Source: Treponema sp.
GTDB lineage: Bacteria > Spirochaetota > Spirochaetia > Treponematales > Breznakiellaceae
Length of the DNA stretch: 23,168 nucleotides
Assembly (NCBI GenBank): GCA_031281925.1
Contig: JAITES010000014.1
Span: forward strand, 1 to 23,168
Direction of reading: 5' to 3'
Shown: positions 14,571 through 22,906 of the stretch, piece by piece
Position numbering within the stretch: position 1 is the first letter of the stretch
Layout: the number at the start of each line of letters is the position of its first letter
Translations under genes and position numbers: made by a program
The notes under the pieces: model-generated
What the model was told of the DNA's origin: nothing
Database searches by the model: none
What the model saw: only the letters and a program-made list of their open reading frames with translations

Positions 14571-17500
14571 TTAGAAAGGCCGGTCGGCTAAATACTTGTA
14601 CTCCTTCCAGACACGCTCCACCTGGGCCTTTGCCTTGGCAAGGAGGGCATCCGCCCGGTCGGGGCTGGCGGCCTTGAGGCTCTTGAAACGGACTTCCTTG
14701 TACATGAAGTCTTCAAGGGCCGTGGTGGCTTCCTTGCTGTCAAGCTGGAAGGGATTCTTCCCCTGGCTCTTGAGTCTGGGATCGTAGCGGTACAGGGGCC
14801 ACAGTCCGCTGGTAACCGCCGCCTTCTGCTGATCCATACCGTGCATCATGTCGATACCGTGGTTGATACAGTGGCTGTAGGCGATGATGATGGAAGGCCC
14901 GTCGTAGCTTTCGGCCTCACGGAAGGCCTTTATCACCTGGGACATATTTGCACCCATGGAGATCTTTCCCACATACACATAGCCGTAGCTCATTGCCATG
15001 GCGCCCAGATCCTTCTTTACAATGTCCTTTCCGCCCGCGGCGAATTTGGCGATGGCCCCCACCGGGGTGGCCTTGCTCATCTGGCCTCCGGTATTGGAGT
15101 AGACTTCGGTGTCCATACAGAGGACGTTCACGTTCCGGCCCGAAGCCAGTACGTGGTCAAGGCCGCCGTAGCCGATGTCGTAACCCCAGCCGTCGCCGCC
15201 GAGAATCCACACGGAACGTTTAATAAAGTGATCCGCCAGGGAGAGGAGCATCTTTGCGACGGGCTTGCCTTCAGTCTTCAGGGCCTTCTTGAGTTCGTCT
15301 ACGTTTTTCCGCTGTTCCTCAATGGCCGCGTCATCCTCCTGGGTATTGGCAAGGAGCTTGTCGAGGAGGGAAGCCTGAATGCCTTCGGCCTTGGCCTGGA
15401 CAGCCAGTTCCCGGACATGTTCGGCGAGTTTGTCGCTGGTAAGCCTCATCCCCATGCCGAATTCCGCGGCATCCTCAAAGAGGCTGTTTGACCATGTTGG
15501 CCCGCGGCCGTCGGCGCGCTGGCAGTAGGGGGTAGTGGGGAGATTTCCGCCGTAAATCGAAGAACAGCCGGTTGCATTGGCAATTACCGCCCGGTCGCCG
15601 AAGAGCTGGGAGAGCAGCTTGACATACGGCGTCTCTCCGCAGCCCGCACAGGCGCCCGAGAACTCGAAGAGAGGCCGCTTGAGGGCCAGACCCTTGGGTG
15701 TTCCCAGGTTGATTTCCGAAGCGGGGGCTTCCGGCAGAGTCATAAAGTAATCCCAGAGGGGCGCCTGTTCTTCCCGGTACTCAATGCTGTTGTTTACCCA
15801 GTTGAGTGCCTTGCGTTCGGGATTTTCCTTGGACTTGGCGGGGCACTGGTTGATACACACGCCGCACTGCATGCAGTCTTCCGAGGAAATCTGCAGGGTG
15901 ATCTTTTTTCCCGCTTCCGCCTTTGGTTTGATTTCGGCGCATTTGAAGCCTTTGGGCGCCTTTGATGCGTCTGCATCGCTTAAAGTCTTCATCCGCATGA
16001 CCGCATGGGGGCATACAACGGTACACTGACCGCACTGTATGCAGATATTTGCATCCCATTCGGGGACTTTTTCGGCAATGGCCCGCTTCTCGTACTGGGT
16101 AGTGGCGGTGGGGAAGGTTCCGTCTTCGGGAATCTTCGATACGGGGAGCTTGTCTCCCTCCTGAATCGTCATGGTTCCCAGCACTTCCTGAATCCAGGGA
16201 TCCTTTGCGCCTGCCATGGCCTTCTTCATGTGGATATCCCCCTCGACGGAGGAGGGGTATTTTACTTCCTGAACCGCGGACAGGGCAAGTTCGATGGTTG
16301 CGTTGTTCTTCTGCACCACATCGGCGCCCTTCTTACCGTAGGACTTTTCGATGAATTTCTTCATGTACGTTACCGCTTCCGCCTCGGGGAGCACCCCGGA
16401 GATCTTGAAGTATGCGGCCTGCATGACTACGTTGATTCTCGTGCCCATGCCGGCCTTTCCGGCAATTTCAAAGGCGTCGATCACAAAGAATTTGAGCTTC
16501 TTGTCGATGATCCGCTTCTGGGCTTCCACGGGAAGATACTTCCACACTTCGGAAGCCCCGTAGGGACTGTTGAGCAGGAAGGTAGCGCCATCCTTGCAGT
16601 TTGCCAGCATGTCGTAGGTTTCCATATAGGTGAACTTGTGACAGGCCAGGAAGTCCGCCTTGGTGATAAGATAGGGCCGCCGAATCGACTTCTTGCCGAA
16701 ACGGAGATGGGAAACGGTAAAACCGCCTGACTTCTTGGAGTCGTAGGAGAAGTAAGCCTGGGCATTGAGTTCCGGTTTGGCATCCCCGATTATCTTGATC
16801 GAGTTTTTGTTGGCGCCGACCGTGCCGTCGGAACCGAGACCGTAGAACATCGCTTCGTTCATTCCCTCTTCGGGGATCACAAAGTGTTCGTCGTAGTCGA
16901 GGCTCTTGCCCTGTACATCATCCTTGATGCCGACTATGAAGTTGGCAATCTTCTTGCCGCTGAGGTTGTCGAATACGGCCTTTACCATGCCGGGGGTGAA
17001 TTCTTTGGAACCCAGACCGTAGCGGCCGCCCAGTATGACGGGGTAGCTCTTGAAGTGGGTGTCTCCGGCGCTCATCACTTCCCCGATGGCGGTGCGCACA
17101 TCTTCGTAGAGAGGCTCACCCAGGGAACCGGGTTCCTTGGTGCGGTCGAGAACCGCAATGGCTTTAACCGTTTGGGGCAGGGATTTTACAAAAATGTCCG
17201 CGTTAAAGGGCCGGTAGAGCCGTACCTTGAGGAGACCCACCTTCTCTCCCTTGTCCTGGAGGAATTCAACGGTTTCTTCGCAGGTTTCCGCGCCGGAACC
17301 CATGATGATGATAACCTTTTCCGCATCCGGAGCGCCGAAGTAGTCAAAGAGATGATAGGCCCTGCCGGTGAGTTTGGCATATTTATCCATTTCCGCCTGA
17401 ACGATGCCCGGAACCAGATCGTAGTACTTGTTTACGCCTTCCCGGCCCTGGAAATAGGTATCCGGGTTCTGAGCGGTGCCGCGGAGAGAAGGTTTTTCGG

Positions 17501-18131
17501 GACTAAGGCCCCTTGCACGGTGCGCCCGCACCAGATCATCGTCGATCATAAGTTTCATTGTATCGTAGGGAACTTCTTCAACCTTCTGCAGTTCATGGCT
17601 GGTGCGGAAACCGTCAAAGAAATGGAGGAAAGGTATCCTGGAACGGAGCGTGGCGGCATGACTTATCACCGCAAGATCCATCACTTCCTGGATACTGTTA
17701 CTGGCAACCATGGCCCAGCCGGTCTGGCGGCAGGCCATAACGTCCTGATGGTCGCCGAAAATCGAGAGGGAACTCGTTGCAAGTGCCCGCGCCGCTATAT
17801 GAAACACCGTAGAGGTTAGTTCTCCGGCAATCTTGTACATGTTGGGGATCATGAGGAGGAGACCCTGGGAAGCGGTAAAGGTCGTGGAAAGCGCCCCGGT
17901 AGTCAGGGCTCCGTGAACCGCTCCGGCGGCTCCCGCTTCGGACTGCATCTCTACAACCTGGGGAATAGTCCCCCACAGATTCTTCCGGCCCTGGGCCGAA
18001 TACTCGTCCGAGAGTTCTCCCATTGGGCTGGACGGCGTAATCGGATAAATTGCGATTACCTCGCTTAACGCATGGGCTACATAAGCCGCTGCGGTGTTAC
18101 CATCAATCATGACCATGTTCTTGTCTGCCAT
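14571..18131 (-). CDS. nifJ: pyruvate:ferredoxin (flavodoxin) oxidoreductase
   Basis: Single-chain PFOR oxidising pyruvate with CoA to acetyl-CoA and CO2 while reducing ferredoxin; central to fermentation. An in-frame TTG at 18143 exists, but the ATG at 18131 (MADKNMVMIDGNTAAAYVAH) has GAGG seven bases upstream and is the usual start, giving 1186 residues, the family length. Domains in order: pyrimidine-binding domain I (YPITPSSPMGE), domain II and III (IVGIKDDV, VILGGRYGLGSKEF), two ferredoxin-type 4Fe-4S motifs near residues 690-760 (CIQCGQCTVVCP and CMQCGVCINQCP), a further CAGCGE cysteine pair, and the TPP pyrophosphate domain (GDGWGYDIGYGG, then MDTEVYSNTGGQ). All cluster cysteines look intact. 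It has its own promoter and terminator. Confidence 0.97.
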   Translation of the reverse strand: MADKNMVMIDGNTAAAYVAHALSEVIAIYPITPSSPMGELSDEYSAQGRKNLWGTIPQVVEMQSEAGAAGAVHGALTTGALSTTFTASQGLLLMIPNMYKIAGELTSTVFHIAARALATSSLSIFGDHQDVMACRQTGWAMVASNSIQEVMDLAVISHAATLRSRIPFLHFFDGFRTSHELQKVEEVPYDTMKLMIDDDLVRAHRARGLSPEKPSLRGTAQNPDTYFQGREGVNKYYDLVPGIVQAEMDKYAKLTGRAYHLFDYFGAPDAEKVIIIMGSGAETCEETVEFLQDKGEKVGLLKVRLYRPFNADIFVKSLPQTVKAIAVLDRTKEPGSLGEPLYEDVRTAIGEVMSAGDTHFKSYPVILGGRYGLGSKEFTPGMVKAVFDNLSGKKIANFIVGIKDDVQGKSLDYDEHFVIPEEGMNEAMFYGLGSDGTVGANKNSIKIIGDAKPELNAQAYFSYDSKKSGGFTVSHLRFGKKSIRRPYLITKADFLACHKFTYMETYDMLANCKDGATFLLNSPYGASEVWKYLPVEAQKRIIDKKLKFFVIDAFEIAGKAGMGTRINVVMQAAYFKISGVLPEAEAVTYMKKFIEKSYGKKGADVVQKNNATIELALSAVQEVKYPSSVEGDIHMKKAMAGAKDPWIQEVLGTMTIQEGDKLPVSKIPEDGTFPTATTQYEKRAIAEKVPEWDANICIQCGQCTVVCPHAVMRMKTLSDADASKAPKGFKCAEIKPKAEAGKKITLQISSEDCMQCGVCINQCPAKSKENPERKALNWVNNSIEYREEQAPLWDYFMTLPEAPASEINLGTPKGLALKRPLFEFSGACAGCGETPYVKLLSQLFGDRAVIANATGCSSIYGGNLPTTPYCQRADGRGPTWSNSLFEDAAEFGMGMRLTSDKLAEHVRELAVQAKAEGIQASLLDKLLANTQEDDAAIEEQRKNVDELKKALKTEGKPVAKMLLSLADHFIKRSVWILGGDGWGYDIGYGGLDHVLASGRNVNVLCMDTEVYSNTGGQMSKATPVGAIAKFAAGGKDIVKKDLGAMAMSYGYVYVGKISMGANMSQVIKAFREAESYDGPSIIIAYSHCINHGIDMMHGMDQQKAAVTSGLWPLYRYDPRLKSQGKNPFQLDSKEATTALEDFMYKEVRFKSLKAASPDRADALLAKAKAQVERVWKEYKYLADRPF

Positions 18132-18194
18132 TTTTTTCCTCAAAATTAGGTAGGATTTACAACCGGAACGGCCGCTGAGCCGCAGGTTACCATC

Positions 18195-18223
18195 ATTCTA
18201 GTCCGAAACTGCGGATTATTCAA
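18195..18223 (-). promoter_or_regulatory. nifJ promoter
   Basis: On the minus strand TTGAAT (18223-18218), a 17-nt spacer and TAGAAT (18200-18195). Predicted start is near 18188, leaving a ~57-base leader that ends with GAGG before the nifJ ATG and can form a GC-rich hairpin (CGGC/GCCG inside AACC/GGTT). Contrasts with the leaderless promoters elsewhere. Confidence 0.65.
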
Positions 18224-18230
18224 TAGACTC

Positions 18231-18257
18231 GTCCCGAAAAGCCCCGGGTTTTGGGAC
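18231..18257 (-). terminator. hairpin downstream of the Nudix gene
   Basis: GTCCC-AAAA pairs with TTTT-GGGAC with small bulges, starting 10 bases after the Nudix stop on the minus strand. It has no T-run there, so it resembles the other stop-adjacent hairpins in this window; terminator function is uncertain. Confidence 0.4.
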
Positions 18258-18267
18258 AAGTTCTCTT

Positions 18268-18873
18268 TTATTGAAGATTATCCGGCGTATAGCCCCTCTC
18301 CGATGCGGAACTTTGCATGTAAAGAACCAGGGCAGAGCCGATAAGCGCATGGATATAGGGAGGAGAGCCGATTTTGTGGAACACATCCTGGGCACTGACG
18401 CTTTCCACCTTTACAAATTCATCATCATCCAGATCCTGTTCCCCGTTTTTTTCCGGGTTTTTGGCGACAAAGAAGTGTATCTTGTTGGACATGATAGCCG
18501 GATTCGGGTTAAATTCCCCGATTTTCTGAAGATCCGCTGCCATGTAGCCTGTTTCTTCCAGAAGTTCCCGCTTTGCTCCTTCGGCCGGGTCTTCCCCCGG
18601 TTCCAGCACCCCGCCGGGAAATTCGAGGCTCAAGTCCCGTGCGCCGTGACGCCATTGCCGCACCATGACAAATCGTCTCCCCCGGGGCGTATCCAGCACG
18701 GGGATTACCATGACCCAGTCCGGGGCATTCATCACCGTAAAGGTTTTTGATTCCTTATCCGGGGAAAGGCTAAAGACTTCATCTATAGAAAATACTGGGC
18801 AGCGGAAAATTTCCCTGCTCCTTTCTTCGGTCCAGACAAGCTTTTTATATTCGGTTTCCATTTCGATTTCCAT
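18268..18873 (-). CDS. Nudix hydrolase, ADP-ribose pyrophosphatase-like
   Basis: Hydrolyses a nucleoside diphosphate linked to another moiety. The 201-residue product has a complete Nudix box at residues 88-110: G88, E94, R102-E103-L104, E106-E107 and G109 are all in register. It is preceded by LEFPGG, characteristic of the ADP-ribose/ADP-sugar pyrophosphatase group (YffH/NudF-like), and by FVMVRQWRHGARD, which matches the 'VRQYR' strand of that group. ADP-ribose is the likeliest substrate; GDP-mannose or another NDP-sugar is possible. Two in-frame ATGs (18873 and 18861) are available. TACAAT ends one base before the first, so translation may really begin at the second (METEYKK). No Shine-Dalgarno is seen. 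It is a single-gene unit divergent from the cytidylate-kinase-like gene. Confidence 0.9.
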   Translation of the reverse strand: MEIEMETEYKKLVWTEERSREIFRCPVFSIDEVFSLSPDKESKTFTVMNAPDWVMVIPVLDTPRGRRFVMVRQWRHGARDLSLEFPGGVLEPGEDPAEGAKRELLEETGYMAADLQKIGEFNPNPAIMSNKIHFFVAKNPEKNGEQDLDDDEFVKVESVSAQDVFHKIGSPPYIHALIGSALVLYMQSSASERGYTPDNLQ

Positions 18874-18986
18874 TATTGTAAGATACTTATATTTCCGGTT
18901 TTAGTAAACCAAAGCCCATGACAAGTCCGGGCGATTCGTATTGAGATGCCTAAAAAACGTGCGTAAAAAACGAACCATGGCCGATT

Positions 18987-19015
18987 TTGACAATTCGCCG
19001 GGAAGCGGTTACTAT
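18987..19015 (+). promoter_or_regulatory. promoter of the cytidylate-kinase-like gene
   Basis: Perfect TTGACA (18987-18992), a 17-nt spacer and TACTAT (19010-19015). Start expected near 19022, giving a ~37-base leader with AAGGAGG before the ATG, a conventional leadered gene. Confidence 0.7.
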
Positions 19016-19058
19016 TTGAAATGTCACATGCAACGTTTTTCATTTTAAGGAGGCCCTT

Positions 19059-19880
19059 ATGGCAATCGTTACTATTTCCCGTGAACTGGCCGCTTTGGGA
19101 GACGAAACCGCCCATGAGCTGGCAAAAATATTGAACTATCGTTTTATTGACAAGAATGCTCTTGAGGAGCGGATCAAGGGATACGGGGTAGAAAGTCATA
19201 AATTCGAAAAATATGACGAAAAGAAGCCGTCTTTCTGGGCCTCTCTTTCCCAGGACAGGGACGATTATCTTCACTACCTTAAAACCGCGGTTCTCGCCGA
19301 AGCCGGCGAAGGTAATTGTGTCTTTATAGGCCGCGGCGCCAACGCCATGCTGAAGAATGTCCCCGGCGTGCTTTCGGTTTTCCTGGTTGCCCCCGCGGAT
19401 ATCCGCGTTGAACGGGTAAAGAGTTACTTCCACTGCGATGACAGGCGCGGGCGGCAGATTGTTGAACAGAGCGATCACGACCGTACGGGTTTCCACCGGT
19501 ATTTTTTTGATACGGACTGGAAAGATCCGGGGAACTACCATCTTTCGCTCAATACAGGCCATCTGCATCCTGCGGTCTGCGCCGAGATCATAAAGCATCT
19601 TTGGGAACAAAGCATAAACGAAGAGACTGAGGCCCGGAGCGGGGCCCGCATCAGGGAGCTTATCCTCGGGCAGCTGGTAAAGCATCACATCCTCTATGAG
19701 AAAGAGATCCCGGTTCATTTTCTGGAAAGCTCCGTATCCCCGGGGAAGGTTCTTATCTATGGCGTTGCCAATTCCCAGTCTCTGGTGGAAGCCGCCCTGG
19801 CAGCTGCACGGGAGGTTCCCGGTGTGCAGAACGTACAGTCCGAAATTCAGGTAGTGCAGGAATACAATATTATGCCTTAA
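19059..19880 (+). CDS. cytidylate kinase-like protein fused to a BON-like domain
   Basis: A 273-residue protein of the Cytidylate_kin2 (AAK/cytidylate kinase-like) family. AAGGAGG precedes the ATG. Residues 1-40 (MAIVTISRELAALGDETAHE, then LNYRFIDKNALEERI) match the family opening, but the glycine-rich nucleotide loop, normally SREYGSGG, is replaced by SRELAALGDE, so phosphate binding may be altered or lost. FIGRGANAML (about 89-98), the LID-like RRGRQIVEQSDHDR (about 128-141) and DWKDPGNYHLSLNTG are conserved features. Residues about 215-270 (HFLESSVSPGKVLIYGVANS through VPGVQNVQSEIQVV) resemble a BON domain, which in other proteins binds lipids or ligands. CMP kinase activity should not be assumed; regulatory function is possible. 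Its stop overlaps the -35 of the next promoter. Confidence 0.8.
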   Translation: MAIVTISRELAALGDETAHELAKILNYRFIDKNALEERIKGYGVESHKFEKYDEKKPSFWASLSQDRDDYLHYLKTAVLAEAGEGNCVFIGRGANAMLKNVPGVLSVFLVAPADIRVERVKSYFHCDDRRGRQIVEQSDHDRTGFHRYFFDTDWKDPGNYHLSLNTGHLHPAVCAEIIKHLWEQSINEETEARSGARIRELILGQLVKHHILYEKEIPVHFLESSVSPGKVLIYGVANSQSLVEAALAAAREVPGVQNVQSEIQVVQEYNIMP

Positions 19881-19906
19881 CAGACGGTGTTTTCTTATAG
19901 TATAAT
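19877..19906 (+). promoter_or_regulatory. promoter of the M32 carboxypeptidase operon, leaderless architecture
   Basis: TTAACA (19877-19882, overlapping the preceding stop codon), an 18-nt spacer and a perfect TATAAT (19901-19906). The ATG at 19913 is six bases further on, with no Shine-Dalgarno. Confidence 0.7.
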
Positions 19907-19912
19907 AGCGCC

Positions 19913-21436
19913 ATGTGTCTGGCTGATTCCTTACAAAAACTTCATACGATAGACCGGGAATGCAGGTACCTCGAAAGGTCGGCGGCATTGCTTCAGTGGG
20001 ATCAGGAGACCTATCTTCCCCCCCTGGGAGTGGAAGAACGTTCCGCACAGCTGGCTTATCTGGAAGGCCTGCATCACGAAAGACTCACCGGTCCGGAAAC
20101 CGGGGAGACACTGGCAGCCCTGGGTTCGGACAGCGCCAATCCTTCGGGGGATGAACGGCTCCCCGGTACGGAACGGGATTTTATCCGCCTCATGCGCCGG
20201 ATCTACGATAAATCGGTAAAGCTTCCCCCGGATTTTGTACGAGCCGAAGCCGCTGCAGGGGCCTTATCTCAGGCGGCCTGGGTTTCCGCCCGCAGGAACA
20301 ATGACTTTAAGGCCTTTCTTCCCCATCTGGAGGCCATGATCGATTTTGCCCGGAAAAAGGCCCTTTACTGGGGATTTGAAGGAAATACAGCCTACGACGG
20401 CTTGTTGGATATCTATGAACCTGCCATGACGGCGGAGAAGGCGGATGCCCTTTTCGGCTCCCTTCAGGAAGGCCTCTCTTCGCTTCTGGAGAAGATCCGT
20501 TCCCGTCCCGGGCCGGACTTTTCGTTTCCGGAAACCGCTTACGATCCGGAAACACAGGCTCGTTTCAGCCGGGAATTGCTGGATTATCTGGGCTTCGATC
20601 GCAGACGGGGAAGACTGGATGTCAGTGCTCATCCATTTACCACTACTCTCGGCGCTCATGATGTCCGCATAACCACCCGGTATTTTCCCGATAACCCCCT
20701 GTCCGGTATCTTTTCCGTGATCCATGAAGCGGGGCATGCTTTCTATGAGCTGGGCCTGCCGCCGGAACTGCAGAACAGCGCCCTGGCAGAAGGGGCTTCC
20801 ATGGCGATTCATGAATCCCAGTCCCGTTTCTGGGAGAATGTCATCGGCCGGAGCCGGGCTTTTTTGAAGGGAATCTTCCCGGTTTTACAGCGTTATTTCC
20901 CCGATCGGCTCGGAGGCATTGACGATGAGCGTTTTTACGCCGCGGTTAACCGTGTACGGCCTTCGCTTATCAGGGTTGATGCGGATGAAGTCTCCTATGC
21001 CCTGCATATCATCCTTCGTTTTCAGCTTGAAAAACAGCTTATCTCCGGCGAATGTGATCCCGCTTCCCTGCCCGGATTGTGGCGGGAGTATTCTCTCCGT
21101 TATCTGGGATGCGCTTCGGAAACCGATGCCGATGGGGTACTGCAGGATGTACACTGGTCAATGGGATCCTTCGGCTATTTCCCCAGTTATGCCCTGGGTA
21201 ACCTCTACGCTTTACAGATAGGCAAAAAGTTAAGGCAGGATGTACCGGATTTTGAAGAGTTGATCTCTTCGGGCCGCTTCGATGAGATTCGGAATTGGCT
21301 CGGGAAAACCGTGTACTGCTGGGGCAGAAGGCTTGACCCGGGGGACCTGCTCAAAAAAATTACCGGGGAGGAACTCTCCGTTCAGCCTTTCCTGGATTAT
21401 CTGGAAGGAAAATACTCGGAGATTTATGGATTTTGA
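19913..21436 (+). CDS. M32-family metallocarboxypeptidase (carboxypeptidase Taq)
   Basis: Zinc- or cobalt-dependent carboxypeptidase removing C-terminal amino acids from peptides in the cytoplasm. The product is 507 residues, typical of M32. The HEXXH site is H271-E272-A-G-H275 (VIHEAGHAFYELG), and the third metal ligand is E301 in the family motif IHESQSRFWEN. The N-terminus (LERSAALLQWDQETYLPP) and the later DEVSYALHIILRFQLEKQL and GSFGYFPSYALGNLYA segments are also diagnostic. No signal peptide. The ATG follows the -10 box by six bases. The next gene starts inside its last codons (11-base overlap), so expression of the two is coupled. Confidence 0.96.
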   Translation: MCLADSLQKLHTIDRECRYLERSAALLQWDQETYLPPLGVEERSAQLAYLEGLHHERLTGPETGETLAALGSDSANPSGDERLPGTERDFIRLMRRIYDKSVKLPPDFVRAEAAAGALSQAAWVSARRNNDFKAFLPHLEAMIDFARKKALYWGFEGNTAYDGLLDIYEPAMTAEKADALFGSLQEGLSSLLEKIRSRPGPDFSFPETAYDPETQARFSRELLDYLGFDRRRGRLDVSAHPFTTTLGAHDVRITTRYFPDNPLSGIFSVIHEAGHAFYELGLPPELQNSALAEGASMAIHESQSRFWENVIGRSRAFLKGIFPVLQRYFPDRLGGIDDERFYAAVNRVRPSLIRVDADEVSYALHIILRFQLEKQLISGECDPASLPGLWREYSLRYLGCASETDADGVLQDVHWSMGSFGYFPSYALGNLYALQIGKKLRQDVPDFEELISSGRFDEIRNWLGKTVYCWGRRLDPGDLLKKITGEELSVQPFLDYLEGKYSEIYGF

Positions 21437-22208
21437 TAATTTTCCCCTTACCAGGGATCTGATATATCTGGCCGCTGCCTTTACCGGACTTGCGTTCGGT
21501 TTTTTCCTTTCTCTTTTCAAGAGGAATCGTAGCGCCGGTTCCGGAAACCGTTATGTTTCCGCGGCTCTCTTCATGCTTTCCGGAACCTTGATCTGTATTA
21601 CCGCCGCTCTTCTCGTTTCCCGGGGCAGGGTTTTAACCGGTTTCCCCCTTGTTTTACCCTCGGCGCTAATCGTGCTTCTCTGTGCCCTGGCGGCCCTCTT
21701 TCCCAGGGCCTTTGCCTTTCCGCTTTTTCTGGCTGCCGGCCTTCTTATGGTGTGGCTGGCCTTTTCCTTCCTCCGTTTCCCTCTGATTGAGAGATCCGTC
21801 CCCCTGGCCCATGTCCGCTACGAGGGGAATAAGAACTATAGTTTCCGTTTTTCGGGACAGGAAGAGGCCATTAAGGGCCTTAATGAAGGCAGCCCCCTTG
21901 TTATCGAGGGGGTTTATATCACTTGCGATCCCCTGTATCCGGTAATCGGCGGGGAAACCCGCGGCATGATCACCGGTATCGACAATGCCGGCAAGCGCCT
22001 CTATTCCGCTGCCTTTCCCTCCAGTCCCGCCCTCGATCGTTTCTATGATTACCTGCAGTCCGGCGGAAAGGAAGGCCGTTTCGGTATCCGCCGCGAAAAC
22101 AGGCTTGATGAGGCCCTTGCCGCCGGGCTCTGGGCGCCTGAAATCCCCCTGATTTTTGATGCCGAAGGACTCCACTCTCTTGACAGCGGCCTTCCCGCAA
22201 ACCCATAG
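21426..22208 (+). CDS. membrane protein with four predicted helices, function unknown
   Basis: About 260 residues. The open frame begins at 21282 inside the carboxypeptidase gene, but the ATG at 21426 has GGAG (21418-21421) four bases upstream and removes an implausible N-terminus. Four hydrophobic helices follow one another: about 11-31 (LIYLAAAFTGLAFGFFLSLF), 42-65, 70-92 and 95-115. After these comes a soluble domain of about 140 residues beginning SVPLAHVRYEGNKNYSFRF, with VIEGVYITCDPLYPVIGGET, which looks beta-rich. No family recognised. It overlaps the upstream carboxypeptidase gene by 11 bases and ends six bases before pgsA; a role linked to the envelope is an inference from topology and the phospholipid gene next door. 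Confidence 0.75.
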   Translation: MDFDNFPLTRDLIYLAAAFTGLAFGFFLSLFKRNRSAGSGNRYVSAALFMLSGTLICITAALLVSRGRVLTGFPLVLPSALIVLLCALAALFPRAFAFPLFLAAGLLMVWLAFSFLRFPLIERSVPLAHVRYEGNKNYSFRFSGQEEAIKGLNEGSPLVIEGVYITCDPLYPVIGGETRGMITGIDNAGKRLYSAAFPSSPALDRFYDYLQSGGKEGRFGIRRENRLDEALAAGLWAPEIPLIFDAEGLHSLDSGLPANP

Positions 22209-22209
22209 T
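22180..22209 (+). promoter_or_regulatory. possible internal promoter for pgsA
   Basis: Perfect TTGACA (22180-22185), an 18-nt spacer and CATAGT (22204-22209), inside the end of the membrane protein gene. The pgsA ATG is only five bases downstream and has no Shine-Dalgarno. Confidence 0.4.
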
Positions 22210-22214
22210 TAAAT

Positions 22215-22796
22215 ATGACCAAAGCAGACAAAATTACTTCCATTAGATTGATTCTGGCACCTTGTTTTGTTGTCATATACTTCCTTCCCCACTGGTTTCC
22301 CTCACTGAAAGACAGTTCGGCCTGGACAGTGCCCTGCCTCTGGGCGCTTTTCATCGTTTCCGAGATAAGCGATATGCTGGACGGCATGGTTGCGAGAAAA
22401 TTCAACGAAGGGAGCGATTTCGGCAGACTTTTTGATCCTTTTGCGGATACCCTTGTACAGGTAAGCTACTTTCTTTGCTTTGTTGTTGACGGAATTCTGC
22501 CGGCAGCGCTTTTTTTGGTCGTACTTTACCGGGAATTCGGCATTCTTTTCATCAGAAACCTCATGCTGAAGAAGGGCGTCGCCATGGGAGCCCGCATGGG
22601 CGGGAAGATCAAGACCGTTACCTATATCATCGCCGGAATTGCCGCTTTGGCGTCCTCCAGCCTTGGACGTCTTGGCCATGATGCCCTTGTCCCGCCTTTC
22701 CGCATTGCCGCCCTGGTTATTTTCAGCATCTCGGTGGTTTTTTCCGTGCTCTCTTTTTTTGATTATGTGAGGGTGTATAAAAAAGCGGGCGTTTGA
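22215..22796 (+). CDS. pgsA: CDP-alcohol phosphatidyltransferase, probable phosphatidylglycerophosphate synthase
   Basis: Integral membrane enzyme transferring a phosphatidyl group from CDP-diacylglycerol, most likely to glycerol-3-phosphate. The 193-residue product has the complete signature: D53-x2-D56-G57-x2-A60-R61, then G70-x3-D74-x3-D78 (SDMLDGMVARKF and GRLFDPFADTL). Several hydrophobic helices follow, including ALFLVVLYREFGILFIRNLM and the C-terminal ALVIFSISVVFSVLSFF. The TSIRLILAP opening and the RE-x4-R-x4 region agree with PgsA rather than phosphatidylserine or phosphatidylinositol synthases, though other acceptors cannot be ruled out. It starts six bases after the membrane protein gene and is followed by a hairpin with a short T-run. 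Confidence 0.88.
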   Translation: MTKADKITSIRLILAPCFVVIYFLPHWFPSLKDSSAWTVPCLWALFIVSEISDMLDGMVARKFNEGSDFGRLFDPFADTLVQVSYFLCFVVDGILPAALFLVVLYREFGILFIRNLMLKKGVAMGARMGGKIKTVTYIIAGIAALASSSLGRLGHDALVPPFRIAALVIFSISVVFSVLSFFDYVRVYKKAGV

Positions 22797-22816
22797 GTCC
22801 GGCTTTTTATAAAAAA

Positions 22817-22846
22817 ACACCCGGGGCGAACCGGGATGTCAATTTT
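22817..22846 (+). terminator. terminator after pgsA
   Basis: ACACCCGG (22817-22824), a 6-base loop and CCGGG-a-TGT (22831-22839), followed by CAATTTT. The stem carries one bulge and the T-run is short, so strength is moderate. Confidence 0.55.
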
Positions 22847-22871
22847 GTGTAAAATTTTTCCCCGGAATCTA

Positions 22872-22900
22872 TTGACACGGTATGTGAAAATATATATATT
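22872..22900 (+). promoter_or_regulatory. near-consensus promoter with no protein gene behind it
   Basis: Perfect TTGACA (22872-22877), a 17-nt spacer and TATATT (22895-22900) in an AT-rich context. It is among the best promoters in the window, but no open frame with a start signal follows within the next ~200 bases. Confidence 0.65.
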
Positions 22901-22906
22901 TGTTTT

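Noticed and set aside
16884..17819. Long plus-strand open frames antisense to nifJ
   Set aside because: nifJ is unmistakable with intact cluster and TPP motifs; the antisense frames have no start signals and biased shadow composition.
18873..20048. 391-codon open frame on the minus strand opposite the cytidylate-kinase-like gene
   Set aside because: The plus strand there has a strong promoter, AAGGAGG and a recognisable family; the antisense product matches nothing and spans two genes and a promoter.
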